This document shows positions 43,007-52,376 of a stretch of 64,000 nt of DNA, in pieces. The stretch comes from VXNE01 sp965261535 (GTDB taxonomy: Bacteria; Pseudomonadota; Gammaproteobacteria; Pseudomonadales; Azotimanducaceae): assembly GCA_965261535.1 (NCBI GenBank), contig OZ253469.1, positions 4,154,001-4,218,000 on the forward strand. The letters run 5' to 3'. Below the pieces are notes generated by a model. That model was not told the origin of the DNA. It ran no database searches and worked only from the letters and a program-made list of their open reading frames with translations. The translations under genes were made by a program, and so were the position numbers. Each line of letters starts with the position of its first letter. Within the stretch, counting starts at the first letter, position 1.

Positions 43007-44011
43007 TCACCGCCTGTGGCGCAGGTACCCCGCGTTCACGCAGTTTTCCAGCCGCCCGTCGCGAAGGTATCGCGCAACCGTCCTCGCCGAGAAGGCGCGA
43101 ATGTCCCGCCTGCTCTCGGGCGTGAAGTACGCGGAGTGCGGCGTGACGACCAGGCGGTGCTTTATCCACGCTTCGTTGCGGTGCCAGGCGGCGAGCAGCG
43201 GCTCGTCGAGGTTGGGGGGCTCGTCGGGCAGGACATCGAGTCCGGCGGCCAGCACGATGTCGCTTCGCATGGCGTCGTGCAGCGCGCCGATATCGATGAT
43301 GCCGCCGCGGGCGCTGTTGATCACGATGATGCCGGGTTTCGCGGCATCGAAGGCTTCCTTGTTCAGCAGGTTCCGCGTCTCGTCGGTGAGCGGCGTGTGG
43401 ACGCTGACGATGTCGCTGTCTCCCATGAGTTCACGCAGGCTGTGCGCGCGGCGAAAGCAGAGCGCGAGTTCCACGCCGTTGGGAATGTAGGGGTCGAAGA
43501 ACGTGACATCCATGTCGAATGCCGCCGCCCGGCGCGCCGCCGCCACGCCGATCCTGCCGAGGCCGATGACCCCGAAGGTGCAGTCGGACAGGCGTCGTCC
43601 GTAGGGATTCAGGGCAGGTCGCCAGTTGCCCCGGGGATCGGCGCGCAGGCTCTCGTCGTGGAATGCGATGCCTTTCACGAGGGTCATCATGAGTGCGATG
43701 GCGTGATCGGCGACTTCCCTGGGCCCGTAGTCGGGCGTGTTGCAAACCGGAATACCGAGTTCCCCCCACCGCCGCAGATCCACATCGTCGAATCCGACCG
43801 CGGTCTTGACCGCGATGCGGCACGTGTCGAGCATGCCCATGTACTCTTCCGGCAGCGGCTCGCCGACGATGGCCTCGCAGTTGCGCCATTGGTCTTCGCT
43901 AACCTGGTCGAATCCCCGGCAGAATTCAGCCTGGAAGCCTTCGCCAAGCGCCTCGATCTCGATGTCGTGATCGCGTTCGATTTCCCGGGGCCATAGCACG
44001 CGCCTGGTCAT
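43007..44011 (-). CDS. D-isomer-specific 2-hydroxyacid dehydrogenase (CtBP-like)
   Basis: 334 aa. The NAD-binding domain carries 'FGVIGLGRIGVAAARRAAAF', and the catalytic Arg, Glu and His lie in 'VINSARGGIIDIGAL', 'LDVLPDEPPN' and 'VTPHSAYFTPES'. It reduces or oxidises 2-keto/2-hydroxy acids; the C-terminal-binding-protein subgroup is suggested by overall pattern. It is convergent with the cytidylyltransferase gene. Confidence 0.92.
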   Translation of the reverse strand: MTRRVLWPREIERDHDIEIEALGEGFQAEFCRGFDQVSEDQWRNCEAIVGEPLPEEYMGMLDTCRIAVKTAVGFDDVDLRRWGELGIPVCNTPDYGPREVADHAIALMMTLVKGIAFHDESLRADPRGNWRPALNPYGRRLSDCTFGVIGLGRIGVAAARRAAAFDMDVTFFDPYIPNGVELALCFRRAHSLRELMGDSDIVSVHTPLTDETRNLLNKEAFDAAKPGIIVINSARGGIIDIGALHDAMRSDIVLAAGLDVLPDEPPNLDEPLLAAWHRNEAWIKHRLVVTPHSAYFTPESRRDIRAFSARTVARYLRDGRLENCVNAGYLRHRR

Positions 44012-44095
44012 TTGAGTTCCGTAAGGCGGCTCGATTGAGCGCGGATACTACGACACGAGGACAAGAATCGGCGCGACGGACGGACGTAACGGAGA

Positions 44096-45982
44096 CTAGC
44101 GGGTGATATACATCGCCTCGCTTGTGCCGATCACCAGCCTTGCCTCGCCTCCGTCTTCGAAGTAATGGAGGCTGTTCGGAGAGATGCTGCCGATCAATTT
44201 CGGCGACTCCCAGATCTTGCCGCCTGTCGCCGCGTCATAGGCCGTGAGCCTGGACCCAGTTGTTACCACCAGGTGCTTTCGTCCGCCCGAGCCAGGCAGT
44301 AGGAACAACCGATCAGGGTCATCTTCCAGTGGCAAGGGAAACGTGTTGAGGAGTTCCAGGTTGGAGTCAAGCCTTCGGACAGTGTTGCAAATGTTGGTCG
44401 GAAGACCGTAGCAATCGATGGTGTCGAACTCCTCCTCGGCCAACAACAAGACCTCGGGCTCGCCATTTCCATCGGTGTCGCTAACGATAAGATCGTAGAA
44501 GTCGTTGCCGTAATACGTTTGGACGGCGGTCTGGGCGAAGGTGGCTGCGCCTTCGGGGCGAGAATGGACAGTCAGTTCGGCACTCAGATAGAAAGGGTCC
44601 GTCGTCGCTACGACTTCGCTTCTGCCGTCGCGGTCAAAGTCACCCGCTGCGGCAGCCAATGTGAGTTCGGCTGGATCCCAGATCACCGAGTCGTTCACGA
44701 CATCATACGCAGCGCGTTCCGTCAAAAGGCCTTGCAAGCCGTCGCCGTTCAAATCGACGCCGGACACCGAGGTAACGTGTTTGTCTACTGTAGTAGACCA
44801 TTCATCGATGGCTCGAAACGGATCAAATGCCGATAACCGAGACTCTCTGTGATCCTCCTCCATGACGAGGAACAGTTCGTCACTTCCGTCCCGATCATAG
44901 TCCGAAATATACGCATCGAGGACGTGCCAGTTGTTGGATGCCGTTGCGCTCTCATTGACGGATGGTCCAATGGTCAATTCCCCGGATGAGGGTGACAAAT
45001 CGGACTATCCGCGGCGCGTTGCCCTCGCTCCGAGACACAAACAGCAGCCGTCGGGACGCGGTGTCGCCATCGGATGCGAGGCCGCCACCAATGAAACCTC
45101 CTGCGAGTATTTTCTTCTTCGCGTGTGACCATTCAACCTCGACACCGGGGTTAACCCCCAGCACGTAATACATCGCATCATCCTCGTGATTCGCCCCTCC
45201 GGCCCAAACCAACTCTTTGTCACCGTCGCCATCAATATCTCCCAGGTAACTGCCCATGCCAAAATCTGGCCTATCAACATTGGAGGCTGACTCGTGGCTC
45301 CACTCTCTTGCAAACGTAGAACCGTCGTATACGTGCCCACCGGAAAGGACAATCTCAAGGGCTGGGTCGTGGTCCACGTTGCCGATTTCGACAAATGACC
45401 CCAGATCACCTCGGGGCGACTTCCAAATTACAGAAAGATCTTCAGCGGATAGGACGATGACACTCGAGTTTCCGAGACTTCCCTCGCCAACGTAAATGAC
45501 CTCCCATGCCCCGTCGCCATTGAGATCGGCAACTTCAAGGTCCTTCACACTGTTGGCAGACGGGGGCGGCGGTACAACGGCTGAAACCGCAAGGCGTCGT
45601 TCGACGCCGTCGAGTCGAATCATCGTTTCTCCGGCATGCAGGAAAATCTCGTGATGCCCATCACCATCGATATCCCCGCTATCATCGACCTTGCAAGGCT
45701 CACTACCAGTTGGGCGGCGCTCTTGGCCCCCTCAACCGATCGCAGGGTGACAGCGCTTGCGGACCGGGCGTTCTGGGCGCTGAATCGGAATTCGGGTGGG
45801 GTCGGCGGCGCAGGCGGCTCGACTGGTCCGGAGCCGCCCGAACCTCCCCCGCACCCGGAACTCAGAATGACGGCGAAACTCCCAGGACAACAGAGTGGCC
45901 TTGCCATGAGAAAGTCAATCGCTGCGCCTGTCTCGGCCTTTCGGCGAGCGCGTTGGGGTATTGTCTGATCGGTAGCAGTCAT
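44096..45982 (-). pseudogene. FG-GAP/VCBS-repeat lipoprotein with two frameshifts
   Basis: The three consecutive frames together spell one protein. An N-terminal lipobox-like 'VILSSGCGGGSGG' with a Pro-rich linker lies at about 45690-45907. Repeats with calcium-loop motifs 'DIDGDGHHEIFL', 'DLNGDGAWEVIYVG', 'DIDGDGDKELVWAGG', 'DYDRDGSDELFLVM', 'DLNGDGLQGLL', 'DFDRDGRSEVVATT' and 'DTDGNGEPEVLLLA' run to 44096. The frame changes near 45695 and again near 44985. Such proteins form seven-bladed beta-propellers on the cell surface. Either the gene is decayed or the assembly has two indels. Confidence 0.78.
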
Positions 45983-46082
45983 TCTTTCACCACGACCTCA
46001 GAGAGCGCCAAGTGCTCTTTGTGATGATAGATCACTTACGATGGGGCCACCCGAACGGGCGAATCGAGACCGGGAGGATGTC

Positions 46083-47060
46083 ATGACCGCATCCATCGAA
46101 AATGTCGACCTGCGGGTCGAACGGCTGCTGGATGCGCCGATCATCGATGCTTCCACCGATCGCAGCATCGGCACGAACATCCAGGGGCCGTCGCTGATCC
46201 GTGCTCCGGACTGGCTGGAAGCGCCTCTGGGCCGGTACTACCTCTATTTTGCCGACCACAAGGGCAGCTATATCCGCCTCGCCTACGCGGACGTGCTCGC
46301 GGGACCGTGGAGGGTATACGCGCCGGGAAGCCTGCAACTCGAGGAATCGCGCTTTCTCAACGAGCCACCGGACGTGTCGCCCGCCATGCGGGTTCAATTG
46401 GCGGCGAGAGCGGCGCCGGGAACGGATTTCCTGCGTGAGGCGACCACCCCACACATCGCATCGCCGGATGTCCATGTGGACGACACCAACGAACTGATCG
46501 TCATGTATTTCCATGGCCTGGAAGATCCCGGATTGCAGGTCAGCCGGGTGGCGACATCGCGCGACGGAATCCATTTCGAGGCGGCGCCGGAGGTTCTCGG
46601 CAGGTCCTACATGCGAGTGTTCGGCCATCGCGGCATGACGTATGCGATGGCGATGCCGGGCAGGTTCTATCGCTGCCCCGACGGATTGACCGCGTTCGAG
46701 GAGGGCCCGCTGCTGTTCAACGCCGACATGCGCCACACGGCGCTGTTGAAGCGGGAGGAAACGCTGTACGTATTCTGGACGCAGGTCGGACACGCGCCGG
46801 AACGGATCCTGTTGAGCATGGTGGACCTGACGGAAGACTGGAGCCGTTGGAGCGAGACACAAAGCAAAGAGTTGCTACGGCCCGAACGCGACTGGGAAGG
46901 GGCCGGGGCGCGGCTCGAACCGTCTTCGCGCGGTCCGGTCCACGGTCGGGTCAACCAGCTTCGCGACCCCGCGATCTACGTCGAGGGGGATCGTGTATTC
47001 CTGCTGTACGCCGTGGCGGGCGAGAGCGGCATCGCATTGGCGGAAGTCTTCATCGCGTAA
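46083..47060 (+). CDS. GH43-like five-bladed beta-propeller protein
   Basis: 325 aa. The pattern of 'GPSLIRAPDWL', 'RYYLYFADHKGSYIRLAYAD', 'LAGPWRVYAPG', 'HIASPDVHVDDTNELIVMYF' and 'QLRDPAIYVEGDRVFLLYAV' is that of glycoside-hydrolase family 43/62-like propellers. No signal peptide is visible. Catalytic activity is not assured because the acidic triad cannot be placed with certainty. GGGAGG precedes the ATG at 46083. Confidence 0.78.
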   Translation: MTASIENVDLRVERLLDAPIIDASTDRSIGTNIQGPSLIRAPDWLEAPLGRYYLYFADHKGSYIRLAYADVLAGPWRVYAPGSLQLEESRFLNEPPDVSPAMRVQLAARAAPGTDFLREATTPHIASPDVHVDDTNELIVMYFHGLEDPGLQVSRVATSRDGIHFEAAPEVLGRSYMRVFGHRGMTYAMAMPGRFYRCPDGLTAFEEGPLLFNADMRHTALLKREETLYVFWTQVGHAPERILLSMVDLTEDWSRWSETQSKELLRPERDWEGAGARLEPSSRGPVHGRVNQLRDPAIYVEGDRVFLLYAVAGESGIALAEVFIA

Positions 47061-47086
47061 TCGGTCGCCCTGCGGCGACAGGGATA

Positions 47087-50000
47087 TTACAGACCGGCGA
47101 AACTCTCCGCACACGCCCGCGCGAGCCGCCGCGTGTTCTCGATCACATTCCGGCGCGCCGCGTCCGCGTCTATCGCTTCCGCCCGCTCGTCAGGCGTTAC
47201 CGTGAACAGGAGATCCCCCTGGCGCACGACGACGCCGTCCCGGTCCGCCATCACGCATTCGTCCACGGTGCCGGAAAATGTCGCGCGCGCCTTGGTGAAC
47301 ATCTTCATCACTTCGATGATGTAGAGCGTGTCGCCCACCTCGAAATGCGTCGCCGGTTCCAGGTAAGGCGCCATGCCTGGCGCTTCCCTGGAATGGAACA
47401 TGCCTGCAATCTCGGCCACGATTTCATCGTCGGTCGCTGCCGGCGGCGGGCAGAGCGTCCTGCGCGCCTCGGCCAGCACGTCGGGCGAGTGGAGTTCCTC
47501 CGGCACTCGGAGGGTGAGATCGGCGGTCACCCGGGCCTGGCGAAAACCGCTCTCCCGCGCCACAAGCTGGGGCAGGGCGAGCAATTGCAGGCCATGGTTG
47601 AAGCCGATGTGTTCCGCGCGCAGCGTATCCCAAGCCTCGACAATGGCGCCTGGCGCCCCGGCGGGACAGCGCGGTTCTCGCAGCAGGGCGTTCAAATCAG
47701 CGAAATCCGTCGCGCCGAGCCCCGCCCGCAGGCGCGCGTAGTGGGCGCGGGCCGCCTCGAGAAGTTCGCGGTCGTGGTCCCAGATTGCCTGGGCCGCCGG
47801 ACCTTCCGCCGAATCCATGGCGAGGTATCGGTACAGCGCGTCCAGGGCATCCACGGGACTGACGCGCCATCGCGGCGCGCTTCCGCTTGCGAGGCCCGCA
47901 TCATCGGTTTCGAAGTGGCGAGCGCTGGCGGCGATCCAACCCGCCAGCAGGTGGGGATTGGCAAAGAGACGCTGCATGGGGCGCAGAATGAGCGTCGACT
48001 TCAGATCCATCGCGCGGTCGTATCCGGCGCCAACCGAGGCCATTCCGCCAGCCGACTCGACTTCGCCGGCGATGCGTTCTTTCACGCTTGCCTTCACGAC
48101 ATCGAACGCAAGGTCGAGATCGATAGCTTGGGCCGCGTCGAACAGACGGCCCACGGCGCCCAGGTATGCCTGCACGAAACGCGTTTCGATCTTCGCGCGC
48201 GGATGTTGCGCGACCAGCCAGTTCAGCAGTCCGTAGTGGAAGTCGCGGTTGGTCTGGAGATTGGCGCCCTTGATGCGCATGCGCCGCAGCGCCTCGATCA
48301 TGTTGCGCCAGGTCTCGTCGCGCGTATCGCCGCTGGTGAGGAGCAGTGCGATATTGCTGTCGTAGGCGCCGGCCAGGTAGTAGGGCGCAAACTGGCCGGT
48401 GTCGGGGTTGCGCTCGCAGATGCCCTGGTCGTCGCGGACTTCGCCTGCAATGCTCGGCGACCAGGACTCGATCAGTCCGCCCGCGGCCGGACGCAGCGCC
48501 GGGTCGGTCGCGTTCAGGCGTACTTCCAGCGCATCGCCCCGGCGCAGCGCGCGGCGGGGTTTGGGAAGCCTGTCGCCGTGGCGCGCGATCAGCGCCATGG
48601 CCTCGATCAGCGACTCTACCCGCAACACGCTGTCCGCGTCGTCCGGGTCGACGAACTCCAGCGCGTAGCATAGTTCGGTGACGCGGTGCTCCACCTGGAT
48701 GCGCGTATTCATTTCCATGAAGTAGTGATCTTCGCCGTCCACGATGCACTCGAAAGTGGACACCGAGTCGAGGCCCACCGCTTTGCCGAAGCGCTCCGCC
48801 TCGTCTTCCATTTCAGTCAGGATCCGCAGATCGGCTTCCAGGGCACGCGCGGTTTCGCGCTCCCCGGCCTCACGACTCGCGGCGATCTCCCGTTGCAGGG
48901 ACTCGGCGGTGACGGATGCTTCGATGAGCTTCTGTTCGTGCATTTGCGCGGAACAGTCGCGCAGCCCCAGGGCCACGCACCAGTCGCCGTTGCCGATCAC
49001 CTGCACCTCCTGGTGCCGGTTGGCATCGATGTTGAGTTCGATCAGGACGTTCTTGTCCGCGGCGGCGATCTCTATCCAGATTTCTCGCGTCGCCGCGACC
49101 GCGTCCGCCGCAACGGCGTCGAGGCGCGCATCGAGGCTGTGGGCCTCGTAGTCGGACGGCGCTCGCAGCACGCGCTGTCCCTTGCCGCCGCCGCCGCCCG
49201 CCGCCTTCAGACGCAAGCGTCGGTCGGGGAAGCGCTCAAGCAGGGCGCGGGCCTGATCACGGACCACATCGAGTATTTCGTTGTCGGTCAGCAATTCGAC
49301 GCCGCGCCGCCCGGCCTCGGTCAACAACGCGTCGGCGACCAGTTCCATGTCGGCGTCGTTCTTCATGCTAGGCGAATCCCCTCGCGCTGCTTTCTGTTGC
49401 GAGGGACGCCCTCGCGCTGCTTTCTCTTGCGAGGGACGCCCTCGCGCTGCTTTCTCTTGCGAGGGACGCCCTCGCGCTCCCGGGCTGAAGTCTGTCTTCA
49501 TGCGAGAGGTATCCCCTCGCGCTCCCCGGCTGAAGGCTCTGGGCGGCGTCAGTCCGTTGTCCCGGGCCAGCCGCTGCAGTCCGGCGTGTGTGCCGCACTT
49601 TGCCAGCAGCGCGAGGGAGGTGATGTTATCGACGCCGGGCGTGACGCTGATCGATTGCGCGAGCGCCGTCCGCTTCGCCGCATCCTTGCGACCGGCGGCG
49701 CGCACGGTGGCGGCGCCGGGTCCGATGAAGATCAGGTCCGCTGCTTCGAGCGCTTCGACCAGCGCTTCATCCTCCGCCATGAAACCGTAGCCGGCGAACA
49801 CCGCGTTGTAGCCGTGCTCTCGGGCGATGCCGATGATCTGGGCGATACGCGCCTCGCGCTCCGCGCGGTCCCTGCCCGTGTAGTCGGCAACCCGATGCAC
49901 CGCTTGCCGATTCCTCATGGTTCTCAGTTCCGGCGCGCGGGCATTCGGGTGCGCCACCGCGTCCTTGTCCGAAAGGAGAATGCCGTAGCCGGTGATTCCC

Positions 50001-50143
50001 ATCGATTCGAAGACGTCCATCGCCTCCTTGCGCACCGGGCCGCGACAAATGATCAGGGGTTTGAGATCCGTGCAATCGAAGCTGCGCGCCCACGCGGAGT
50101 CACTCGCCGGTCGCGCGGTCGTGCGCGGTTCGCCGGCTCGCAT
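47087..50143 (-). CDS. Acyl-CoA (propionyl-CoA type) carboxylase, biotin carboxylase/BCCP subunit
   Basis: 1018 aa. Biotin carboxylase N-domain ('AGYGFMAEDEALVEALEAAD', 'FIGPGAATVRAAGRKDAAK'), ATP-grasp part ('RLKAAGGGGGKGQRVLRAP', 'EMNTRIQVEHRVTE'), a middle region, and a C-terminal biotinyl domain with 'IIEVMKMFTKARATFSG' (biotin on the Lys of MKM). It carboxylates biotin with ATP and bicarbonate. About residues 200-260 are encoded by a palindromic repeat array (49361-49539) that adds a Gly/Arg-rich insert ('ARGRPSQEKAARGRPSQEKA') between N-domain and ATP-grasp without breaking the frame. The ATG at 50143 overlaps the carboxyltransferase stop (ATGA). Confidence 0.93.
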   Translation of the reverse strand: MRAGEPRTTARPASDSAWARSFDCTDLKPLIICRGPVRKEAMDVFESMGITGYGILLSDKDAVAHPNARAPELRTMRNRQAVHRVADYTGRDRAEREARIAQIIGIAREHGYNAVFAGYGFMAEDEALVEALEAADLIFIGPGAATVRAAGRKDAAKRTALAQSISVTPGVDNITSLALLAKCGTHAGLQRLARDNGLTPPRAFSRGARGDTSRMKTDFSPGARGRPSQEKAARGRPSQEKAARGRPSQQKAARGDSPSMKNDADMELVADALLTEAGRRGVELLTDNEILDVVRDQARALLERFPDRRLRLKAAGGGGGKGQRVLRAPSDYEAHSLDARLDAVAADAVAATREIWIEIAAADKNVLIELNIDANRHQEVQVIGNGDWCVALGLRDCSAQMHEQKLIEASVTAESLQREIAASREAGERETARALEADLRILTEMEDEAERFGKAVGLDSVSTFECIVDGEDHYFMEMNTRIQVEHRVTELCYALEFVDPDDADSVLRVESLIEAMALIARHGDRLPKPRRALRRGDALEVRLNATDPALRPAAGGLIESWSPSIAGEVRDDQGICERNPDTGQFAPYYLAGAYDSNIALLLTSGDTRDETWRNMIEALRRMRIKGANLQTNRDFHYGLLNWLVAQHPRAKIETRFVQAYLGAVGRLFDAAQAIDLDLAFDVVKASVKERIAGEVESAGGMASVGAGYDRAMDLKSTLILRPMQRLFANPHLLAGWIAASARHFETDDAGLASGSAPRWRVSPVDALDALYRYLAMDSAEGPAAQAIWDHDRELLEAARAHYARLRAGLGATDFADLNALLREPRCPAGAPGAIVEAWDTLRAEHIGFNHGLQLLALPQLVARESGFRQARVTADLTLRVPEELHSPDVLAEARRTLCPPPAATDDEIVAEIAGMFHSREAPGMAPYLEPATHFEVGDTLYIIEVMKMFTKARATFSGTVDECVMADRDGVVVRQGDLLFTVTPDERAEAIDADAARRNVIENTRRLARACAESFAGL
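49361..49539 (-). repeat. Palindromic repeat array A, inside the biotin carboxylase gene
   Basis: Read on the minus strand it starts with GAGCCTTCAGCCGGGGAGCG, followed by GCGAGGGG..CCTCTCGCATGAAGACAG. It then has repeated units of 30 bp built on GCGAGGG-CGT-CCCTCGC (three near-identical copies at 49381-49470) and ends near a last hairpin half at 49361-49386. Each unit is a short hairpin with a Lys/Ala-coding linker. The array has the same consensus as 51765-51832 and 54649-54790 but lies in the opposite orientation on the chromosome. All units are multiples of three, so the host gene stays open. Confidence 0.88.
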
Positions 50144-51909
50144 CAATGGAATTCCCTTTGCGGTCCCGTCATGGGACTTGGCGCGTAGTGCCGCATTAGC
50201 AAGTCCATCGAGTGGGTCAGCAGCCGGCGCAGGTCGGCCGGCATGACAAGCTGCGAGATGGAACCCAGGGCGAGCGCCTCCCAAGGATTCATGAGGTCGC
50301 GTTCGTACCGCCCGATGAGCTTGGCGTCCTCGGCGGCGAACCACCGCGCGGCCTCCTGTTCCGCGGCGCGGTGCGCTTCGGGCCGCGCCTTGCCTGCGGT
50401 GGCGTGTTCGGCAGCGGCGGCGGCAAACCGGGCCTGCCGTTCGCGGGTCAAGGCTCTGAGTTCGTCCTTGTAGACGAATTCGCGGCCGGCGGGCCCCATG
50501 ACGGCGACACGCGTTGTCGGCAGCGCGAATACGAAATCGGCGCCGGTCGCGTAGTTGTTGAAAGATGCGTAGGCGCCACCGAAGGCGTTGCGCACCAGAA
50601 CCAGGATCCGCGGCGTGCGCAGATCGACGATGGCGTCGAGCATCGCGCGTCCGGCCTGCACCACGCCGCGGCGTTCCTGCTCCGTGCCGGGCAGGAACCC
50701 GGTGGTGTCCTCCAGGAACACCACCGGCATGTTGTAGAGGTTGCAGAAGCGGATGAACCGCGCGGCCTTGTAGGCCGCGTCCACGTCGATGAAGCCCGTG
50801 GAGAAGGCGCTGTTGTTGGCGACAAATCCCGTCACATGTCCGCCCAGGCGGCCGAACGCCGTCACCATGCTGCGCGCGCGGCTCGGCTGGACTTCGAAGA
50901 AGTCGCCCTGATCGCACACTTCCTGGATCACGAGCCGGATATCGAATGGCGTGTTGAACCCGGTGGGCGAATTGAACGCGGTACGGAACAGCGCGTCGAG
51001 ATCCGTGTCGCGGTCTACCGGATCGCTGGTGGCGACGAAGGGCGCGCCCGTATGGTTGTTGTCCGGTAGCCAGGTGAGCAGGCGCAGCACCAGTTCCAGC
51101 GCCGCCGTCTCGTCCTCCACGGTAAAATCGGCGACACCCGAGGCGCCGTGCACGCCGGGGCCGCCGAGTTCGTCGGGCGTCACGTCTTCGCCCAGCACTT
51201 CCTTCACGACGCCGACGCCCGTCAGTCCGAAGAACGTATCCTTTGGCTGGATGACGAAGCTCCCCTGGCGCGGCAGGTAGGAGCCGCCGCCGGCGTTGAA
51301 GCCGAACATGCACATGATGCTCGGCACGATGCCGCTGATCTTGCGCAGCGCGGTGAACGCCTCGGCATAGCCGTCGAGTCCGCCGACGCCGGCGGGAACG
51401 AATGCTCCGGCGCTGTCGTTCAGGCCGACGACCGGGATGCCCTGTTTCGCGGCCAACTGGTACAGGGATGCCAGCTTCTTGCCGTTGGTGGCGTCCATCG
51501 AACCCGCGCGACTCGTGAAGTCGTGGCCATAAACGGCGATGTCTCGCGCGCCCGCCTTGATGAGGGCGGTGACGAGTGAGGCGCCGTCGAGGTACGGACC
51601 CCAGTTCTGGAACAGGACCATGGGCTGCCCGTCGGCGAGCACGCGAATGCGCTCCCATACCGTCATGCGGCCCTTGCCGTGCTGCCGCGAAATGTTGCGG
51701 TAGCCGCCCGCCCGGAAGGGCTTCTGCTGCAAGGCCCGGGCTTCCCGCAGCGACTGCTCGTACGGAGCCTTCAGCCGGGGAGCGCGAGGGGGCACCCCTC
51801 GCATGAAAGGAGCGCGAGGCGGCACCCCTCGCGAGGTGGTCTGATCTTCGGCGCCGTCCCCGAGCGGCTCCTCAAGGATGGGCACCAGCTTTTCGAATGG
51901 CTTGTTCAC
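50143..51909 (-). CDS. Acyl-CoA (propionyl-CoA type) carboxylase, carboxyltransferase subunit
   Basis: 588 aa. It transfers CO2 from biotin to acyl-CoA. Crotonase-fold features are 'VLFQNWGPYLDGASL', 'VGLNDSAGAFVPAGVGGLDGY', 'MCMFGFNAGGGSYLP', 'NSAFSTGFIDVDAAYKAARF' and 'ILVLVRNAFGGAYASFNNY'. The first about 50 residues include a repeat-derived segment ('SRGVPPRAPFMRGVPPRAPR', encoded at 51765-51832). The ATG at 51909 is taken; a shorter protein starting after the repeat is possible. It lies between the epimerase (16 bp upstream) and the biotin carboxylase (overlap). Confidence 0.92.
   Translation of the reverse strand: MNKPFEKLVPILEEPLGDGAEDQTTSRGVPPRAPFMRGVPPRAPRLKAPYEQSLREARALQQKPFRAGGYRNISRQHGKGRMTVWERIRVLADGQPMVLFQNWGPYLDGASLVTALIKAGARDIAVYGHDFTSRAGSMDATNGKKLASLYQLAAKQGIPVVGLNDSAGAFVPAGVGGLDGYAEAFTALRKISGIVPSIMCMFGFNAGGGSYLPRQGSFVIQPKDTFFGLTGVGVVKEVLGEDVTPDELGGPGVHGASGVADFTVEDETAALELVLRLLTWLPDNNHTGAPFVATSDPVDRDTDLDALFRTAFNSPTGFNTPFDIRLVIQEVCDQGDFFEVQPSRARSMVTAFGRLGGHVTGFVANNSAFSTGFIDVDAAYKAARFIRFCNLYNMPVVFLEDTTGFLPGTEQERRGVVQAGRAMLDAIVDLRTPRILVLVRNAFGGAYASFNNYATGADFVFALPTTRVAVMGPAGREFVYKDELRALTRERQARFAAAAAEHATAGKARPEAHRAAEQEAARWFAAEDAKLIGRYERDLMNPWEALALGSISQLVMPADLRRLLTHSMDLLMRHYAPSPMTGPQREFH
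51765..51832 (+). repeat. Palindromic repeat array B, inside the carboxyltransferase gene
   Basis: The plus strand begins GAGCCTTCAGCCGGGGAGCG, followed by the perfect hairpin GCGAGGGGGCACCCCTCGC, a linker ATGAAAGGA and a second hairpin GCGAGGCGGCACCCCTCGC (one mismatch). The same left flank occurs at 54649 and, inverted, at 49539. It encodes a RGVPPRAP-type peptide in the gene on the opposite strand. Confidence 0.88.
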
Positions 51910-51925
51910 TGATCACCTGGCTTAT

Positions 51926-52339
51926 TCACTGGTCACCCATCTCTTCGAGTTCGATCAGGGTGCCGCAAAAGTCCTTGGGGTGCAGAAACACCACCGGCAG
52001 GCCGTGGGCGCCGATGCTCGGTTCGCCGTCGCCGATGACCGTCATGCCGGCAGCTTGCATGGCGTCGATGGCGGCGCGAATGTCGTGCACCTCGTAACAG
52101 ACATGGTGTATGCCGCCCTTGGGGCTGCGTTCCAGGAACCTGGCGATCGGGGATGTTTCGCCCAACGGGTGGATCAACTCGATCTTGCTGTTCGGCAGTT
52201 CCACGAAGACGGTCGTGACGCCCTGGTCGGGCAATGGCACCGGGGCCGAAACGGCGGCGCCGAGCGTGTCGCGGTAGAGCGCGGCCGCCGCGTCGAGGTC
52301 CGGCACCGCGATGGCAACGTGGTTGAGTCTTCCAATCAT
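51926..52339 (-). CDS. mce: Methylmalonyl-CoA epimerase
   Basis: 137 aa. Glyoxalase-fold enzyme that interconverts the 2R and 2S forms of methylmalonyl-CoA. 'RLNHVAIAVPDLDAAAALY', 'ELPNSKIELIHPLGETSPI', 'GGIHHVCYEVHDIRAAIDAM' and 'PVVFLHPKDFCGTLIELEEM' carry the metal-binding His/Glu set. It sits between mutase and carboxylase genes, which confirms the role. Confidence 0.95.
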   Translation of the reverse strand: MIGRLNHVAIAVPDLDAAAALYRDTLGAAVSAPVPLPDQGVTTVFVELPNSKIELIHPLGETSPIARFLERSPKGGIHHVCYEVHDIRAAIDAMQAAGMTVIGDGEPSIGAHGLPVVFLHPKDFCGTLIELEEMGDQ

Positions 52340-52376
52340 TGTGGTGCCTGCCGGCTGCGACCGAGCGCGTCAGAGT

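Noticed and set aside
50144..51658. N-terminal extension of the biotin carboxylase frame up to 51658, giving a 1523-residue protein
   Set aside because: That part is a shadow of the carboxyltransferase gene in another frame; it is Arg-rich and lacks family similarity, and the ATG at 50143 overlaps the previous stop as expected.
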